In this document: one piece after another, positions 1 to 10,515 of the stretch
How positions within the stretch are numbered: position 1 is the first letter of the stretch
Layout of the letters: every line of letters begins with the position of its first letter
Source: Zelonia costaricensis
Taxonomy: Eukaryota; Euglenozoa; Kinetoplastea; Trypanosomatida; Trypanosomatidae
NCBI GenBank assembly: GCA_030849075.1
Contig: JASAOO010003281.1
Coordinates: 1-35,659, forward strand
Reading direction: 5' to 3'
Length of the DNA: 35,659 nt
The notes under the pieces: generated by a model
Databases searched by the model: none
Seen by the model: the letters and a program-made list of their open reading frames with translations, nothing else
What the model was told of the DNA's origin: nothing
Made by a program: the position numbers and the translations under genes

Positions 1-1788
1 GGAGAGGCGAGGGCGGAGGAGGCGAGGGAGCAGCAGTGCGGGGGGGGGGGGGCGAGGGCGGCGGCGGGAGGGCAGGCGGGAGGCGGGGCAGACCACACGC
101 GCGGTCGCACCGTCGGCACAAAGTGGGGTAACCACCGGAGGAAAACGGCGCCGCAAAGTGCTGCACAGGCAGGCGCCGGAGCGGAGCGAGCGCGTGCATG
201 CAAGCTGGGTGCTGACCGTCATTGTAGCTGAGAAGCTCTGTGGCGGTCGGTGCGTGCACGTGCGTCTGTAAGATTTGGCGGGAGCTGTCAGGGGTCGGGC
301 GACGCGCGTAGACTCGTCGCTCATTACGGGCAGACACGATAGGCGACTTGCTAGGCAAGCTGCGCGGTGTGTCAGCTCTCGCGCTAAGGAGGGCGGAGCA
401 GACCTACGCGAGCGCGGCCAGGGAGGGGCAGGTGGACAGGCGCGTCTCATCTGGAGGCGTGCGCGCTGTGTTTCCTTTTTTTGTTTTTGTGTAGCGTTTT
501 TTTATTTTGCTGATTCGCGACCCACGGGAGAGTTAGAAGGCAAACAATGAAAAGATCCGACATTGTGTCGCGGACGTGCAGGCAGCCCACATGTGGGCCC
601 GCATCGAAGCCGTCTGTCTGTCTGTATTCGGGTGCGTGGATTCTCCACGCGCCTCCGCGCACCCTCCAGTCTCCCGGCTTCTCGCTCTTCAGCTTGAGAC
701 GCAACCCATGTTCGCCTGAGGCACCACGTGTCTCGCATGAAGTATTCGATGCCGTGCATCTGATGCTGTCAATTCAACCTGCGAAGGGGGAGCAGCGGTT
801 TTGCTACGAGTCACCCACGCGCACCACACACGGACAAGCATGACACGCCGTCGGTAGTTGTGTAGGGGCGCGAGAGGGGGAGCTGAGAAGGGGGTGAAGG
901 ACGGGGGGGAGGCGCAGGTCGTAGAGAAGCGAGGCACGGACTACGGGTGAAGATAAACAAAGGAACACGAGGTAGTAGAGTTGGTTGAAGAAGTGGGGCG
1001 AAGTGAGGCCAGAAGAAACAACAAGCGAAAAGACAAGAAGCGAACACGTCAATGGGGAGGGAGGGCCGACGGAGCGCGAGCGAGGTCGACGGGAGACGGA
1101 GGGGAGGGGGGGACGTGCGCCGCATGAGGAGGAGAAGGGAGAATTCGAAGTCAAGCGAAGATGAGGAGGTCGAAGAGGGCGAGACGCGAAGAGGGGAGAA
1201 GGGAAACAAAAAGGAAGGGCAAAGGGAAGAGAGCAGGCGCAGGCGTCTCACCAAAGGGGGACGGGGGTGGCGGAATGTGGTGGAACGCGACCGGCGGGGG
1301 CTGTGTCAGAGAGCGAGTCGTGCTTCGACGCACGTGTGTGTGTGTGTTTTGTGAACTGCCGGCTGAGTACGCGATGGTGCATACTCGTGCGCCTCCGGTC
1401 CTCTCTCGCGGGCTTCGTCTTGCCTGTCGTTCTCGCATAGTCCTTTCAGGAGGGTTGTGGGAACAGCACAGAGGCCGTCGCCGCCTTCTCGGTGCCCCAA
1501 TGTGTTCTCCCAACCCGCTTTGTGCGACTGAGCACCCGTGAAGGGAGGGGGGACCGAGGACGACGCTGACGCTTCAAGAAGCGCGCGCGGCGGGCTCGTC
1601 CCCGTGGCATGCCAAGGGGGAGGTCGACAGGAGCAAGGCGAGGAGACCGTGTTGCACAGGCGCGCAGCGAAGGCGAGAAGCGGATACATGCGGTGTGCGA
1701 TAGTCCAAAACACAAAAAAAAACGTAGCGACGTGAGGTGGGAGGACGCACTGTGCATACAAGTACACGCGCGCTCGAACACGCACCCA

Positions 1789-1824
1789 CACACGCACACT
1801 CACACGCACACTCACACGCACACT
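1789..1824. repeat. Three perfect copies of a 12-bp CA-rich unit
   Basis: The unit CACACGCACACT occurs three times in a row at 1789-1800, 1801-1812 and 1813-1824. It is flanked by further imperfect CA-rich sequence up to about 1842. It is a simple microsatellite or minisatellite in non-coding DNA. Confidence 0.9.
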
Positions 1825-2966
1825 CACACACCCACACACGCGCGGCAAAGCCGATCGCCGTGGCGAAGGGGAGAGAGGGGGTTCAAGACCACAAGACCCG
1901 CGTCCCCGACCCGCCACCAGGACCACACAGGAAATGGGAGGGCGAGAGCCAGCTGAGATGCTCCTTCACACATCTTTCAGCCATCTACGCGGCGTGGAAG
2001 GTGTGTAAAAAAGAAATCGGGACGGTGCGGCGTCCAGCGAGCGAGCGAACGGCAAGCCACGGGAAAGGAACACAGAGTGAGAAACGCACGAGCAATGGAA
2101 GAGGAATACGTGCGCACTACGTAGAGGGGGAGGAGGAGGAGGAGGCCGAACTCGAATGACAACCAAGGTAATCGAGAACTCCGAGTGTAGCGAAAAAAGT
2201 GCGCGGTTTTTTTTTTCCTTTTCTGTCTCGAGGGTGCGAGCTGTGATGCGGATAGCGAAAGTGGGTGTTGCGAGGGCTGGATGAGGGTGGGGCAAGGCCT
2301 TGGTCGGGCGTTGAGTGCGGCTTGAGGTGGAGCCCACACAAACGCAGCGGAGCGGAACGGCGAGGGCTCGCGACACAGCACGTGAAAGCTGCGGCTGCAT
2401 GAACTGGAGAGAGACAACAAGACGACGGAGGTCCCGCGTTTTCCAATGCCTTGTCCAACACACCGGCGTCAGTCAGGTAACAGCATTGCCGACAAGCTCA
2501 CGCGCGCGCCGCACCTTGCGCATGCCCTTTGCCATTTTCGTACCTTCACTCACGCAGCCACAGGGACACACACACACACACGTACACAAGCCCGCTTACA
2601 TCTACTGCTGCGCCCCGGCGCACTCCAACAAGCCCAGCGTCGAAGAATGAGGGGGAGATATGCGAGCACAGTGCACTTCGTGCTTCGATGACGACGAAGC
2701 AGAAGGTTGGGTGAGGCACGGGACGATGCGGAAGGCGTAAACGAAGAAGGGGGAGGGAGGCGGGCTTGAAAGTAGACAACGGGGCGGAAGAAGGAGATAT
2801 AAAACAGAAAACGAAAGCACGGACACACGCTGAAGACCAAAAGAGGGACGCGAGTCGGTGTGCACCTTTACGAAGGAAGGAGCTTCTATAAAAAAAAAAA
2901 GATAAAGGCGGGGGAGGGGGGAGGCGAGGCAAGCCGACATCACCACGATAAAAGGAGGAGCGCGAG

Positions 2967-2969
<3 letters not shown>

Positions 2970-3001
<32 letters not shown>

Positions 3002-3024
3002 AAAACACACACACACACACACAC
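2970..3024. repeat. (AC)n microsatellite pair
   Basis: Two (AC)n runs at 2970-2998 and 3004-3024 are separated by a short TTGAAA-type break. Such runs are typical of trypanosomatid intergenic DNA, and nothing suggests a coding role. Confidence 0.9.
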
Positions 3025-4345
3025 ATGCAACGCGTCGGCGCAATCGTGATAACGGCGTCCTCTTCCTGAACCGCGGTGATGTACCTGTGGGGCCCCCGTG
3101 CCTTTCTCACCGTTTCCTGTTTTCTTCTTTTCGGGGATGGGGGAAAAGGCGCGTGCACAAGGCCGCCGCATACTGCTCGGCAGTTGTCCTCTCTTGATGC
3201 ACGCTCCGTGGGGTGCGCAGCAGTGGCTGTAGCGAAAGTGCGCGACGGACGTCACGTGAGCGTGCTGGTGGGTGTAGTGTCACGAGAGCCTCAGAACTCT
3301 GCCGCACGACGACGCCACTGCCCACAAGAAGCACTCGGGTTGACGCCGCGCCACCAACGTACCCGAGCACGTGAACGCGCTCACCCCGGCACCAGCGCAT
3401 GCAGACCCATGCACCGACATGCACTGCAGCGGTGCAGAGAGAAAAAGAGCGAGTAGACCGCACACACCACCGACGGTTTTACCAAAGCCTGGAGTCGATG
3501 CGCGAGCCGTGAAACGGCAAACACACGACTGCCAATCGCTCTTGTTCACGTCTGCTTGCTTGATGGGGGGCTGCGGGCGCTGGTGTCCAGCGCGCTCCGT
3601 CACTCTTGCCCGCACCACGATGTGGCAGCTCCACGTCGACACCCCCACGCCACAGCCACAACGCGCTCTCCCTCTTCCCCCGACGCAGCTCGGGTCGCTC
3701 CGACGCACGTCTGCTGCGCAGCGCAAACACGCCACAGGGGAGAAGAAGAGATGGTAGAGGTTCACGGCAAAGCGCGATCGACGAAGTTGCGAGGACAACA
3801 GCGGCGGCCAGCCGGCAGGTACGTTGCGGTGCCGCTACGAGAGACGAGGAAAAGGGGGCCAGCGCATCGAACGCACAACAGAGGCGTTCATTGGGCTGAC
3901 AATTCAGAAAGGGATGTCCCCCCCTCGCCCCACAGAGACGAAGAGGAGACACAGGATCCTACAGAGGCACGCGTGCTTGCGACGCCTCGGGGTGGAAGCC
4001 GGCGGCGGCAGCCATCGTGGCCACCGCATCCACCCCTCCCCTCCCCCTCGACCGCCGAGCCCCTCTTCTCTCCTTCTTCTGCAGACAAGAAGAGGGGTAA
4101 CGGGAAACGCCCGTCTCGTAAAAGAAAACTGCGCAAGTCGAAGAGAGTCCACGACAAGCAAGCTGGGGCCGTCACAGCATGCCAGTGCTGCGAAGGACGT
4201 ACAAAAAAAAAAGGGGCAAAAAAAAAAGAGAAGACTGGAAACTACAACACACAGTTAATAGAAAGAAGGACAGGCGCCAACCTTCATCCCTCTTCCTCTG
4301 CTGTGTGCGCAGCACACCTCGCACGAGAATCGGTCCTGTTGTGGC

Positions 4346-4386
4346 TCACACATACGCACACACAAACACACACACACACACACAAA
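4346..4386. repeat. (AC)n microsatellite
   Basis: An interrupted (AC)n run with a few AAAC variants lies in the gene-free left region. Confidence 0.85.
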
Positions 4387-4909
4387 CGGGGCCGGGGCTC
4401 ACGGAGGTGCACGGTGTCGCGCTGTCACTTCGTCGTCGTCCCCTCTCGCGTTCTCTCAGCGCTTCCCTCTCGCGGCGTTTTGGTGCCACTTGACGTACGC
4501 TAGCGCGGCCGAGGCAGCAGCCACGCGCAGCCTCCCTCGGGCCTTCCCCATCTCCGCCTTACTCTCCTCGGCACGGCTCGGGCCCTTCGCCGCCCGCACC
4601 AGCAGGGCGTGCTCGTGACGGAAAGTCAGCTCTCGCTTCGACAGCACCGCACGCGACACGGGTACAAGTCGAGAGCCGCGGTGGCGCGCGCGAAAACCTG
4701 AAGACGTGACGTGAGGAGTGGGTGGGAGGTGGGGACGTGAAGGTCGTGCAAAGGCGAGGCGAGGCACTAACGCGCTCCGACAGAGGAGCGCGCCCGCCAC
4801 ACCGACGGTGCGGGGGCAAAGAGGGGGGGAGGCGAGCGGGAGAGTGCCCAGGCGGCGCGCACCAGGGAGCAAAAAAAAAAAAGTGGTAGTCCATACAGCG
4901 GGCCAGCTC

Positions 4910-4942
4910 ACGCACGCACGCACGCACGCACGCACGCGCACA
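4910..4942. repeat. (CGCA)n tetranucleotide repeat
   Basis: About seven copies of a CGCA tetranucleotide stand in tandem and run into a CACA-rich stretch. This is a simple repeat in non-coding DNA. Confidence 0.85.
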
Positions 4943-5170
4943 CGGGCACACACACGCATCTACAGGAAAGGAGAACCGGAGGTGCGGGAGAAGAGGCGGG
5001 GGAGGAGGCGACGGGAAAAAACGCAGGGCACGTCAAAGAGGGACGGACGCCACAGAAAAAGGAGCGACACGAAGAAAGGGACGAGAGGAAAGCACAAACG
5101 CATGGAGAGGTTTGGGCTGTCCGCCTTCGTCACGACCACCACCACCGCCGCCCCGGCCCTGCGGGGGGCG

Positions 5171-5209
5171 GGGGGGGGGNGGGGGGGGGGGGGGGGGGGG
5201 GGGGGGGGG
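5171..5209. repeat. Poly-G run containing an ambiguous base (N at 5180)
   Basis: A nearly uninterrupted G homopolymer of about 39 bases carries an N at 5180. The true length is unlikely to be resolved here, so this is a likely assembly weak point. On the minus strand it is poly-C. Confidence 0.85.
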
Positions 5210-6574
5210 CGCTCCCACCCGCTCGTCTCATAGGCCGTCCTCCTCTCTTGTTTTCCTTTCCCCCGCTGGCCGCCTGCCCATGAGACGCGCCAGCCGAGAA
5301 GAGCAGGGGGGAGAAAGACGGACAAGACGGGAGGGAGATATAAGGGGGAGGGGGCGGGGGTGGAGAAAGAGAGGTGGTGTACCACCTGCACACACAGACG
5401 TCACAACCGCGACTGCACACACACACACACAAATCCAAAGGTGGCGTGAGCTTGAAACGGCGGCGTTCAGAAACGTATACAGGTGGAACGACGAGACGTA
5501 AGAAAAAACCGCGCACGCTCATGCACACAGACAGACAGACACACACACACACACATACTGACGAGCACGCAAACACGAGAGACGCAAACGTAAACCAGGA
5601 AGAGGTCGGAAAACAAAAGACGCGCATAACGTGAAGATGAACACTTCGTTGGCCCACAAACAAACACACAAAAAAAGGGGGGAAAGTGAAACACGACAGA
5701 GAAGAGGGTGGCCAAAAGGAGGGGAAGAGAAGAGGAAAAGGGGAACAGGGGAGAAGACTCTGGGTGGGGGTGGGTGGGGGGGCGCCGGAGGGGGACTGAA
5801 GGCCAACAAAGAGAAGGAGGAACAACGGAAACAGTGGCGAAGGAAGACGAGGAGAGAGAAATATCGGGTAGACACGGGAGAAGGTGGCGAAGCGAATTGC
5901 GCGAGGACGGGAAAAGGGGAAGGCAGGTGTGACGCGGGGAGGGCCGTGTGTGTGGGGGGGGGGGGGGTCCGTCCACGGGTGTTTGTGTTTGTGTGTGCGT
6001 GTGGGCGCACGCGGGCCGAAATGGAAGGACACCCCAAACGGCGAGACGAGGAGGCAGCCAGAACTGACCTCACTCGCTCCTCCTGCGTCCACCGGTGCCC
6101 ATCACTTGGCTCCACCACCTCTCACCCCACCCAACCTCACCCCCCCCCCATCCCTACATTCCCCACCTGCCCGTCAGAGTGGGGTGGGGAGGGGGGCGAG
6201 CAAGGAGGGGAGGGGCATCGCAGAGTCGAAACCCTCTCCGAGAAACAAGAAAAAGAAAAAACGAAACATCAACCTCCTTTTCTTCCCTTGTAACACGAAA
6301 GAGACGCAGTGAACGGCGGAACGGAAACAAAAAAAAAGAAGCGCGGCGGGGCGGGCAAAGCCTCAAGTGCACGCGCACGGCCAGGAGAGTGACACGCTGC
6401 GGAAGCGGCGCGGAAGAGGGGGGTAGGGTGGAAGAGTCCAGTCTTCCTTTTTCTCCTCTTCCCGCGTTCACTCAGACCCAGTCGCCCAACGCTGCAGCGC
6501 GCCGTGCACGGTGTTCTTTCGCGCGGCACCCTTCTCGCCTGCGCATCGCGCTTACAGTCCCTTCACGGTAGGGC

Positions 6575-7099
6575 CTAGCACGGCAGCATCAGAAAGATGA
6601 TGTTGATGATGTCCAGGCACCAACCCACGATGAACAGGCCCAGGCCGGCGCCGTACTTGTAGTTCGTGTTCAGCTTGGGGCACGTGTTGCGGGGGGTGAA
6701 GTAGGCATCCACCATCAGGGCCCAGGTGATGCACGCCGTGGGGATGCCCAGGATGTTGAGCACGAGGCACAGCCAGCGGAGGCACGAGCAGCAGCACAGT
6801 ATGATGAAGCCAACGAGGCAGGCAACGCCAAACACGATGATGGACAGAATGGCAAACGCCTCCGCCGCGCGGAAGCGGTCGATGCGGTCATTGCAGTTGC
6901 CGAAGGTGTCGCTGAGCTTGCTGTCGTACGTGGTGCTGTAGCACTTCGACTTCATGCCCCACAGGGTCAGGCACGGGGTGTTGCCGAAGGTGTTCTCCTT
7001 CCTGCTGCGGAACATGTCAATCGGCGTCCCGACAAGGACGAAGACGAACGCCGCGAACTGCAGGATCGCGTACAGGACGAGACCGATGCAGCAGCCCAT
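6575..7099 (-). CDS. Amastin-like surface glycoprotein
   Basis: The product is a 174-residue four-helix membrane protein of the amastin family. Amastins are surface proteins abundant in the intracellular stage of Leishmania and Trypanosoma cruzi; their biochemical role is not established. Hydrophobic segments lie near residues 5-26, 80-104, 106-130 and 149-173. The family signature is visible at residues 43-53 (CLTLWGMKSKC); it fits the usual C-x-[TS]-[LF]-W-G-x-[KRQ]-x-x-C pattern except for Lys just before the last Cys. The motif GTPIDMF (24-30) after the first helix is also typical. The start is the ATG at 7097-7099, followed by MGCC, where the two cysteines could be acylated (inference). 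The length is usual for a short delta-type amastin, with almost no tail after the fourth helix. It is the only amastin in the window and lies directly downstream of four tuzins, matching the known amastin-tuzin association. Confidence 0.95.
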   Translation of the reverse strand: MGCCIGLVLYAILQFAAFVFVLVGTPIDMFRSRKENTFGNTPCLTLWGMKSKCYSTTYDSKLSDTFGNCNDRIDRFRAAEAFAILSIIVFGVACLVGFIILCCCSCLRWLCLVLNILGIPTACITWALMVDAYFTPRNTCPKLNTNYKYGAGLGLFIVGWCLDIINIIFLMLPC

Positions 7100-8115
7100 T
7101 TTCGCTGACTCACTTTTTTTTTCTTCGGTTTGATAGGAAGGGGGGTCGGGGGTGGTCGGGGGGGGGGGGGTGAGCGGCAGCGCGGAGTCGCGGACGGAAG
7201 TGCTGGCGGCGGCGGTGGAGTGCGGAACGAGAGGAGAGGAGGTCGAGGGGAAGTGGGAAAGCGGAAGAGAGCGGAGATTTCTGATTCCATATACGCACGA
7301 ATATATAAAAGTGGGTGTGCATGTGTGTGTATGTGTGTGTAGATGAGGAGCGTCAGTGTCCAGGATGCGGGAGAAGAAGTCAAGGCGGTGTAGAGCAGGT
7401 GGGAAATAGCAGTGGAGAAGCCTGTGTCAACGCGGCCGTGTCGGCGCGCGCGGGGGCCACGGAGCCGCACAGCCCGAAAGCACTGCGGCAAGGCGGTAGC
7501 AATGACACCCATCAGAGATCCGAGAAACCACCACAAGCGCAGAGGGAGATACAAGAAAGCGAACGCAGCGTGAGCAACACACGCCGCGTGCTACACCACA
7601 ACGCGCGGATCACACACAGGGAAGTGGCACGTGATGGATGTGTTGTGTCGCCAACGGAGAAGGCACCACGGAGAAAAGGGCAGCATGAACGAACTGCTGC
7701 TCACGCACCACCGTGCCCATGTGATCGATTCGAGCTCGTGAGGAAGAGAAGAAAGAGCCCTTCGTGCGACGCGAGCATCAAGCGGAAGGGGGGCAGGGCA
7801 GAGGGGGGAGGGAGGGGGGGGGCGAAGGCATCTCGCAACTCCCGCGCCTCATACGCTGCGCGACCAGTGGCCGGAAAAAGGGGAAAACGGTGCTCATGCG
7901 CCGCACTCCTCGGCGAACTTCTGGCGACGTCAACAGCAACGCGCAACATCAAAGTGCCGCGTGCAGACACGCACACACAAGCACATGCATGCGAACGCAC
8001 ATAAACTCGTCCGCTTACAACACACGAGCGGCGCCACTCCCCTCTCCACCGTCGAGCTGCACCGTCGCCGACCAACCTGTACAGAGACCAAACACAAAAC
8101 AGTGGCCGACGGCCG
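7100..8115. other. Spacer between tuzin 1 and amastin
   Basis: This holds the 3'UTR of tuzin 1 and the short leader of the amastin mRNA. A GT-rich run lies near 7314-7341 and a G run at 7159-7170. A more complex GC-rich stretch at roughly 7370-7680 could be a degenerate retroposon remnant (see findings). I see no coding region. Confidence 0.6.
7123..7172 (-). promoter_or_regulatory. Candidate trans-splice acceptor for the amastin mRNA
   Basis: Read on the minus strand, a C-rich polypyrimidine tract (7131-7172) is followed by the first AG at 7124-7123, giving a leader of about 23 nt before the ATG at 7099. This is the usual arrangement for spliced-leader addition. The site is predicted by pattern only. 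Confidence 0.4.
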
Positions 8116-10074
8116 TCACAGCCAGCAGCATCGAGACGCGGAGTGGAAGAGCTTGTTGCGGAAAAGCCAGACATCCTTGACGGGGTCGTACAGGACGATG
8201 TCGGCCAACGCCGCACTCCGCAGCGCCGTCGTGTCGCCGCCGGTGTGCTGCCCATCCTCGTACGGGAACGCAGAGAGCTGCTGCAGCGCCGCGCGCAGCT
8301 GGGGCCGGTTCGCGCACGTCGCCTGCACCTGCCGCATCGCCTTGAGCAGCTTCTGGTTCGTGTACTTGGAGGCCGACACGCGGCGCTGATGTACGGCGGC
8401 GAAGAGCTCGTCCAGGTCGTTGCTGTTCGTGCCAATCACGTCAATGAAGTGGTTGAGGCTCACGGGATCGATTGTGTGCTGGGTGTAGGCAAAGGCCTGC
8501 TCGCGGTTGAAGACCGGAATCATGTAGAAGTCCAGGCGGGGGAGCCCGGTGTTGGCCATGGTCAGCGACTCCATCGGCACCTCCATCACGAGGTGGCAAA
8601 CCCGCCGATCGCACGCCAACGCGACGGCGTCGTTGTACACCCGCTGCAGGCTGCTGCCCTCGCGCAGTTTCAGCATGAGCAGCGGCGTCTCCCCGTTCGC
8701 CGCCTTCGCCATCCGGCACGCCTCGGCGACGAAGTCGAGCAGGTCGCCGCACACCTCCACGTTGTTCACCCCGAGCGCCTTGACGACGCTGCGCAGGGTG
8801 TCCTCGCTGCCACGCACGTCAACGTAGACGGCGGGCACCCGCTCCCTCATCACCGCGTTGCGGCACACGGTGCTCTTGCCGCAGCCGTAGAAGCCCGTGA
8901 AGACGATGATGCGGGGGTGGGCCGTGTCGAGCTGGTGCAGGACCTGCCGCACCGCATTCTCCTCCCGGTCACGCGGTACGAAGTGCTGCACCACCGCCGT
9001 GGCCTCGGGCAGCGTCGTATGCTTGCGGTTCAGCGTGTGTGTCAGCGTCTTGGCCGCCACCGACAGCTGGTGGGCGCGCTGCTGAGTGTGGTAGTTCTTG
9101 AGGTTCCAGCCGAAGGCAAAGGCGATGCCGAGGAACGCCATGGAGGCACTCACGACGCCGCTGTACTTGGTGAGCTTGTACCTGAAGTCGCGCTCCTTGA
9201 CCCGCTCCTTCAGCAGCTGGCGCATCTGCCGGTGGTGATCGCGCTGCCACTCCGACTTGTCCAGCACGCACATGCGCACCGCCTTGGGTATGTGTGTCAT
9301 GCAGTGCACATCGGACGCCTCGAGCAGGTACAGCTTGTCCACGCGCCACCCGCGCTGGTACAGGATGCACGCGATGCTCTCCTGATGCGCACGCCGAGCA
9401 ACGCCCGCCGTGCGCAGCCACTCCACGATTCCGCGGTACGCGGCGTTGTTCACGAACTTCGCGCGCCCCTCCGACAGCGCTACCATGTCCGCCGGGACGG
9501 CCATGTCAAAGCTGTTGTTGTCGAGCAGAACCGCGTACGTCCCATTCCCGTTCACGCGCACGACGACGCCGCCGAGCACGACACCGACGTACTCCTCGTC
9601 TTTGCCATGCTCGATGTAGACGCGCGAGCCGACTTCGATGAGCGGAGAGAGGAAGAGGTGCTGCAGGTGCACCGCGTACACCGTGCCGGCGATCTTGGCC
9701 TTGATGATGCCGCCGGTGATGGGCGCCACCGCGGAGCTGGCGCTGTTCTCGAAGAAGGCGTTGACCGGCATGCCGCGCGTCAGCAGCGCCTGCAGCGGAG
9801 GTGCCGGCGTCGCCGCGGAGCTCGACGTGGTGAGGGCACACGCAGGCGTCGCCTCCCCCGCAACGCGCGGCGGTGATGACAGCGGACACGAAAGCGTTGG
9901 GACTGGCGCTGCTGTGGTGTGGCGCCGCACGCTCGCACGGAGGGCAGCAGCACCGCTCGCGGCGTACGCATGGTGCCCGCCCAACATTCCACTGCACTCC
10001 GTGGCTGCCGCTGCCGCTGCACGCGTGCCGGTGCGGCGCGCGGTCAGGCACGCGGCTGCGAGCGCCTGCTGCAT
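8116..10074 (-). CDS. Tuzin-like P-loop protein 1
   Basis: The product is a 652-residue member of the four-gene tuzin-type family in this window. Tuzins are trypanosomatid proteins of unknown function found next to amastin genes. The ATG at 10072-10074 was chosen because the frame upstream is low-complexity and unlike the paralogues. Layout: an Arg/Ala-rich, acid-poor N-terminus (about 1-75) resembling a mitochondrial presequence; an SH3/Tudor-like stretch (148-200, with VRVNGNGTYAVLLDNN at 172-187); a SAM-like stretch (215-275, ILYQRGWRVDKLYLLEASDV); a basic helix ending in RVKERDFRYK; one membrane helix (305-325); and an ATPase domain with Walker A GFYGCGKS (394-401, Lys400). A conserved Glu498 in VMEVP may serve as the Walker B acid. 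GTNSNDLDEL (548-557) is shared by all four copies. The tail ends ASRCCWL. The family name is from memory of its motifs; the mitochondrial location is inference. Confidence 0.92.
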   Translation of the reverse strand: MQQALAAACLTARRTGTRAAAAAATECSGMLGGHHAYAASGAAALRASVRRHTTAAPVPTLSCPLSSPPRVAGEATPACALTTSSSAATPAPPLQALLTRGMPVNAFFENSASSAVAPITGGIIKAKIAGTVYAVHLQHLFLSPLIEVGSRVYIEHGKDEEYVGVVLGGVVVRVNGNGTYAVLLDNNSFDMAVPADMVALSEGRAKFVNNAAYRGIVEWLRTAGVARRAHQESIACILYQRGWRVDKLYLLEASDVHCMTHIPKAVRMCVLDKSEWQRDHHRQMRQLLKERVKERDFRYKLTKYSGVVSASMAFLGIAFAFGWNLKNYHTQQRAHQLSVAAKTLTHTLNRKHTTLPEATAVVQHFVPRDREENAVRQVLHQLDTAHPRIIVFTGFYGCGKSTVCRNAVMRERVPAVYVDVRGSEDTLRSVVKALGVNNVEVCGDLLDFVAEACRMAKAANGETPLLMLKLREGSSLQRVYNDAVALACDRRVCHLVMEVPMESLTMANTGLPRLDFYMIPVFNREQAFAYTQHTIDPVSLNHFIDVIGTNSNDLDELFAAVHQRRVSASKYTNQKLLKAMRQVQATCANRPQLRAALQQLSAFPYEDGQHTGGDTTALRSAALADIVLYDPVKDVWLFRNKLFHSASRCCWL

Positions 10075-10162
10075 CGCGACTGCGCTGCACGTTAAGCGAT
10101 GCGTTCGCGCTTCGCGGTGATGGAAAAAACAGTGGGTGCTGTGATGGAAAGCGGCACAACAG

Positions 10163-10185
10163 CTAGAGGTGGAAAAGGGTGATCG
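10163..10185 (-). promoter_or_regulatory. Candidate trans-splice acceptor for tuzin 1
   Basis: On the minus strand the pyrimidine tract CCCTTTTCCACCTCTAG ends in AG at 10164-10163, giving a leader of about 88 nt before the ATG. A second candidate AG at 10111-10110 follows a run of T. I cannot choose between them. Confidence 0.3.
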
Positions 10186-10497
10186 AGGCCCTCGTATTTG
10201 TGTGTTGCTATCACACGCGTGTGGCTGCTTGACAGGAGCTGGTGAGGGGCGGGGCGGAAATGGGGGGAGGGAGACTAGTACGACTGCCTCGCTTTTCGTC
10301 TCTGAGTGCACACGCACGCACAGCACGGCGACTGGAGAAATACACTAGTGGAGCGGAAGCCGCGCGGTGTGGCCCTTGTCGTGGTGCGACGCTTCAGGGA
10401 CGTGATTTACGCGTGCACGCGGCGCCGACTGCCAACTGCACGGAGCTGCACGTGAAGATCCGCGAGTAAGAGAGAGAGAGTGCGTATGTGTGCATGG

Positions 10498-10515
10498 GTG
10501 TGTGTGTGTGTGTGT
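10498..10515. repeat. (GT)n microsatellite
   Basis: Nine GT units lie in the spacer between tuzin 2 and tuzin 1. An (AC)n run at 10639-10657 lies about 120 bp away and could pair with it in single-stranded form. Confidence 0.85.

Larger units (their letters stand above)
1..6574. other. Gene-free low-complexity region beyond the amastin stop
   Basis: I find no reading frame here with sustained G/C third positions or a recognisable motif; the open frames are low-complexity and rich in His-Thr, Arg-Gly or Pro-Ser repeats. The plus strand is purine-rich over most of the length, so the minus strand is pyrimidine-rich. The region holds (CA)n runs, a 12-bp tandem repeat, a CGCA repeat, several A runs and a long G run with an ambiguous base. 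It includes the amastin 3'UTR, which would be transcribed leftward from 6574. More than 6.5 kb without a gene is long for this kind of genome, so the end of a transcription unit or a poorly assembled stretch is possible. Confidence 0.7.

Noticed and set aside
3556..4503. A 315-codon plus-strand open frame in the left region
   Set aside because: It is basic and repetitive (Arg/Lys/Thr/His-rich, including a CA-repeat translation), has no motif and runs opposite to all real genes.
5130..6092. A 320-codon minus-strand open frame ending in a Pro run
   Set aside because: The sequence is a translation of purine-rich and GT-repeat DNA and includes the poly-G stretch with an N.
8143..9876. A 577-codon plus-strand open frame across tuzin 1
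   Set aside because: It is antisense to a gene with intact P-loop and family motifs; similar antisense frames occur over the other three tuzins for the same compositional reason.
10075..10326. N-terminal extension of tuzin 1 by 84 codons
   Set aside because: It lies over candidate splice acceptors and does not resemble the paralogues; the internal ATG gives a presequence-like start as in the other three copies.
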